Shown: piece by piece, positions 61,699 through 64,000 of the stretch
Position numbering within the stretch: the stretch's first letter is position 1
Layout of the letters: each line of letters starts with the position of its first letter
Assembly (NCBI GenBank): GCA_003167555.1
Contig: PMSN01000014.1
Coordinates: 248,001 to 312,000, forward strand
Source of the DNA: Spartobacteria bacterium
GTDB taxonomy: Bacteria > Verrucomicrobiota > Verrucomicrobiia > Chthoniobacterales > UBA10450
Direction of reading: 5' to 3'
Length of the DNA: 64,000 bases
Position numbers and translations under genes: made by a program
Notes under the pieces: model-generated
Seen by the model: the letters and a program-made list of their open reading frames with translations, nothing else
Told to the model about the DNA's origin: nothing
Database searches by the model: none

Positions 61699-63213
61699 CT
61701 AATAACGCGCCAACCTTCCAAAGAAATCCCCCAGCTCCATCTCCTGCCTCAGGAGGTCATTGAGCTTTTCAAGCCGCGCATCGCCGGCCGGCTCTGGCAA
61801 CCTGACCAAGTGGGAACGCGCGCGATTTGAGAACGCGATTTCATCCCATTGAATCGACGTGATCGCGTCATTGTATCGCGCGACAGAACGGCCGCGGAAA
61901 AACGCGCGCGTCGTTTCTGGCGGAGCGAAAATAGCGTTCCTGATTTCCTCCTCCGTCACGATGCTGCGCATGGAGTCCTGCCGCACCAGCTCGTAAAAAA
62001 GTCCCTGCTCGGGGAAAATGTTGTGGTATTCCAGATCGATCGCCTGAAGCCACGGATCAGTCCACGAAAGCTTTTCCTCCTCGCGGAATTCGCTCAGCAA
62101 GAATTTCTTGGCCACCCAATCCACTCGATCGCGCGTCAACGCGATGTCGCGTTCGAGATCGTTCAACACCGCTTCCCATTCCTCGAGCAGCCATTTGGTT
62201 TCCGCGTCGTCGCCGCCGATCTTGTGCGCGGCGTTCAAGTACAGCCGTTGCACATCGATCGCCGAGATCTTGCGTCCGTCGCTCAGCTCGACGGTCCAAT
62301 CATAATTCTGATCGCGGCTGATTGCTTTCGTCGCCTCGATTGGCTGCGCAATCTCGATCCGCGGCGTTGTCCCGCGCTCAATCAACTCCAGCACCATCGC
62401 CGTGGTCCCGATCTTCAACGCCGTCGCCCATTCACTCATGTTCGAGTCGCCGAGGATGACGTGAAAGCGCCGGTAGCGCTTCACGTCCGCGTGCGGCTCA
62501 TCGCGCGTGTTCACGAGCGGCCGCTTGTTCATCGTGTCGATGCTCACGAGCGCGCTGAAAAAATCCGCCCGCTGCGAAATCTGAAACACGCCAGGCTGGG
62601 CGGCGCCGCTCTCCGCTTCGATCCCCATCTTGCCCGCGCCGGCGAATATTTGGCGCGTGATCAAAAACGGAAGCACGCCGGCGACCAATCGCTCCCAGGG
62701 CACATCGCGCCGCATCAGATAATTGTCGTGGCATCCGTAGCTGTGTCCGGCGAAATCGGTGTTGTTCTTGTATAACCGCACCGTCTCCGCCTCGGGCAGT
62801 TTCAGGTTCCGCCGCCGGGCGCACTCCGCCAGGATTCGCTCCCCGGCTTTCTCGTGCGCGACCATCTGCCGCAACGTCGTGCATTCCGGAGTCGAGTACT
62901 CGGGGTGGGCGTGATCGTTGTAAAACCGGGCGCCATTCGAGAGCACGAGGTCGCTCTTGATTTCCTCGTAACTCAGCGGCCGATTCTTATCGATTTCGTA
63001 ATAAGCCGATTCATCTGTGTCCTGCAGCAGCGCCCCGGCGCGAAACCCACGAGCGTCGCGATGCGGGTCTTCGAGCCCGTAATCCCACTTCATGTGCGCC
63101 CCATGTTCTGTATAAGAACGCACCAGCTCGATCGATTCCGCTACCACGTCCACCGACTCCGCGCCCTGAATCGTGATCCCGTATTCCGTCTCGATCCCAA
63201 ACACTCGCTGCAT
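61699..63213 (-). CDS. dop: Pup/UBact deamidase-depupylase (Dop)
   Basis: A 504-residue enzyme of the Pup-ligase/deamidase family. Dop rather than PafA is indicated by WDYGLEDPHRDARGF, the Dop-loop region, and NDHAHPEYSTPECT with the nucleophile Asp, where PafA has a GSHPEYATAEC-type block. GIETEYG at the start and LYKNNTDFAGHSYGCHDNYL complete the active site. It would activate or remove the small protein tag of a bacterial proteasome. No pup, proteasome, ARC/Mpa or pafA is in the window. ATG at 63213 is set by MQRVFG; the frame runs 32 codons further. Confidence 0.9.
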   Translation of the reverse strand: MQRVFGIETEYGITIQGAESVDVVAESIELVRSYTEHGAHMKWDYGLEDPHRDARGFRAGALLQDTDESAYYEIDKNRPLSYEEIKSDLVLSNGARFYNDHAHPEYSTPECTTLRQMVAHEKAGERILAECARRRNLKLPEAETVRLYKNNTDFAGHSYGCHDNYLMRRDVPWERLVAGVLPFLITRQIFAGAGKMGIEAESGAAQPGVFQISQRADFFSALVSIDTMNKRPLVNTRDEPHADVKRYRRFHVILGDSNMSEWATALKIGTTAMVLELIERGTTPRIEIAQPIEATKAISRDQNYDWTVELSDGRKISAIDVQRLYLNAAHKIGGDDAETKWLLEEWEAVLNDLERDIALTRDRVDWVAKKFLLSEFREEEKLSWTDPWLQAIDLEYHNIFPEQGLFYELVRQDSMRSIVTEEEIRNAIFAPPETTRAFFRGRSVARYNDAITSIQWDEIAFSNRARSHLVRLPEPAGDARLEKLNDLLRQEMELGDFFGRLARY

Positions 63214-63245
63214 CCTGTGCCAAGATAACCTCGGGAACGCGGCGC

Positions 63246-63352
63246 TGTCATCCCGAGTCCCGCGACTGCGGGATCGAGGGACCCCGTGGGACGTCCGATA
63301 TGGTGTCACGGGGTCCTTCGACTCCGCTGCGCTCCGCTCCGCTCAGGATGAC
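63246..63352. repeat. Inverted repeat, GTCATCCCGAG-like, divergent copy
   Basis: It begins TGTCATCCCGAGTCCCGCGA and ends GCTCAGGATGAC. An internal 8-bp pair ACCCCGTG/CACGGGGT lies at 63281-63288 and 63307-63314. It sits upstream of dop and behind the small zinc-type gene; it could separate their transcripts. Confidence 0.65.
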
Positions 63353-63580
63353 TTACGTGGCGGCGACGATCAAACGCCAAAGAGCGGCGCCTTGGGCGAG
63401 AGTGTGTTGATGGTCGCTCTCCGGCGGCAACGCGTCTCCGGTCTTACAAGCTGCCTCGCGACCGCAACCCTGGCATTTGTAAATTCCCGAGTGCGCCACG
63501 ACCGCGGCGGGCTGGTGGGTGGGATCGAATCGCGGATCGGTCGAACTCGTCAGGTAGTGAGAATATTTATACAATGCCAT
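63353..63580 (-). CDS. Small CxxC protein upstream of dop
   Basis: A 75-residue protein: SGIYKCQGCGREAACKTGDA, then PPESDHQHTLAQGAALWRLI. It has one CxxC pair plus an HQH cluster, resembling a family of small conserved proteins with a probable metal site. Its function is unknown. A divergent repeat separates it from dop, so co-transcription is uncertain. Confidence 0.6.
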   Translation of the reverse strand: MALYKYSHYLTSSTDPRFDPTHQPAAVVAHSGIYKCQGCGREAACKTGDALPPESDHQHTLAQGAALWRLIVAAT

Positions 63581-63869
63581 GGGGTTAATGCGCGGGGGTT
63601 TTGGCCGGTTCGAATTCTTTGGAATAACAACCGGCGCTCATTTGCCAGGGATTGTGCCGTGGACCGCGTGAATTCGTAAAGTGGGAGAATTCCTACACCC
63701 TCCGCAAAAGTCCGTGATCCAATGGCGTGGCTTGCGATGGCGAACGAGCTGGCTGGAGCGTTTCCCGCGCGCGGGCTCTTTCCAAGAGATCTCCTTCCGC
63801 AGAAAAATGAAGAGTCTTGGAAAAATTCGGAAACTTCAGTCCGCAAACACCGTAGTCACCCATGACCGC
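63581..63869. other. Gap before the right-edge gene
   Basis: The 289-bp stretch holds no gene I can support; a 98-residue minus-strand frame looks like chance. A plus-strand ATG at 63807 could extend the right-edge gene. Confidence 0.4.
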
Positions 63870-64000
63870 ATGTCATTGGAATCCTCCCGCGAGCAACCCC
63901 GCCCCAAGTCGGTTGACGCTTTGCGAGGGCTGCTGGTCGTATCGCCGAATGGCCTGATTCAATTCGCCACAAAACAGGCCAGGTTTTTGTTAAAGAATTT
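63870..64000 (+). CDS. Partial gene at right edge (LuxR-type regulator candidate)
   Basis: The frame runs off the window. ATG at 63870 (or 63807) gives KSVDALRGLLVVSPNGLIQF followed by ATKQARFLLK. A short GLLVVxPNGxIxFAT segment near the N-terminus is seen in PAS-like or LuxR-type regulators, but no DNA-binding domain is visible here. Confidence 0.35.
   Translation, partial: MSLESSREQPRPKSVDALRGLLVVSPNGLIQFATKQARFLLKN

Noticed and set aside
63550-63846. 98-residue minus-strand frame at the right end
   Set aside because: No start signal, no motif, and Arg/Ser-rich; likely chance.

Overview
The window joins two different kinds of DNA. Positions 1 to about 39,600 are the greater part of a tailed-bacteriophage prophage, cut off at the left edge. 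From a tRNA-Gln(CUG) gene at 39,962 to the right edge is ordinary bacterial chromosome, visibly more GC-rich and with looser gene spacing. The host is a Gram-negative-type bacterium, most likely a verrucomicrobium of the Chthoniobacterales/Spartobacteria kind. This rests on a dop (Pup/UBact deamidase) gene outside Actinobacteria, a large Ser/Thr kinase and a membrane protein carrying TolB-like plus TPR domains, and many palindromic intergenic repeats. It is an inference from family content, not a sequence match.

Prophage: almost everything is on the minus strand in tight operons with ATGA or TAATG stop/start overlaps. Reading from right to left (transcription order): early genes 39,603-29,747 (coiled-coil protein, putative single-strand annealing protein, two dozen small proteins many with Cys pairs, ABA-sandwich protein, RusA resolvase, replisome-organiser-like protein with a (QK)12 tract, DnaC-like loader, small membrane proteins); packaging and head genes 29,452-21,275 (Nu1-like small terminase, GpA large terminase, lambda-type portal, a fused protease-capsid protein); neck and tail genes 21,184-12,508 (gp10-like, tail tube, chaperone, tape measure, several beta-sandwich virion proteins); two large fibre-type proteins with Sec signal peptides (12,511-7,935); then a lysis/accessory cluster of tiny membrane proteins and lipoproteins, a GH108 endolysin, an HNH-like protein and a DNA methyltransferase. 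At the far left an ASCH protein and a ParB-like protein run on the plus strand. No integrase or CI-type repressor is visible, so the left end lies outside.

The most striking unexplained structure is regulatory. A 16-bp palindrome, TTCKCA-N4-TGMGAA, recurs in prophage intergenic gaps. Two gaps (upstream of 14,125 and of 19,143) carry three copies with identical 18- and 21-bp steps, one laid over a recognisable promoter. A related directional 9-mer, GATTGAGAC, sits at many other gene junctions. Together they look like the operators of an uncharacterised phage regulator.

Host part: tRNA-Gln; two small exported proteins; a frameshifted remnant of a TolB/TPR protein followed by an eukaryotic-type kinase with TolB-like and TPR domains; an AbiEii-like nucleotidyltransferase with a coupled small partner; a second TolB/TPR membrane protein; then uvrB, a gluzincin-like peptidase, holA, a DUF4870 membrane protein, aroB, an amidase, a YmdB-type phosphodiesterase, infC with no AUG start, a DsbA-like protein, a rhomboid protease with a large N-terminal extension, an alpha-glucan phosphorylase, dop, and a partial gene at the right edge. 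Eight palindromic intergenic elements of at least three families lie between 47 and 63.4 kb; none was seen in the prophage.
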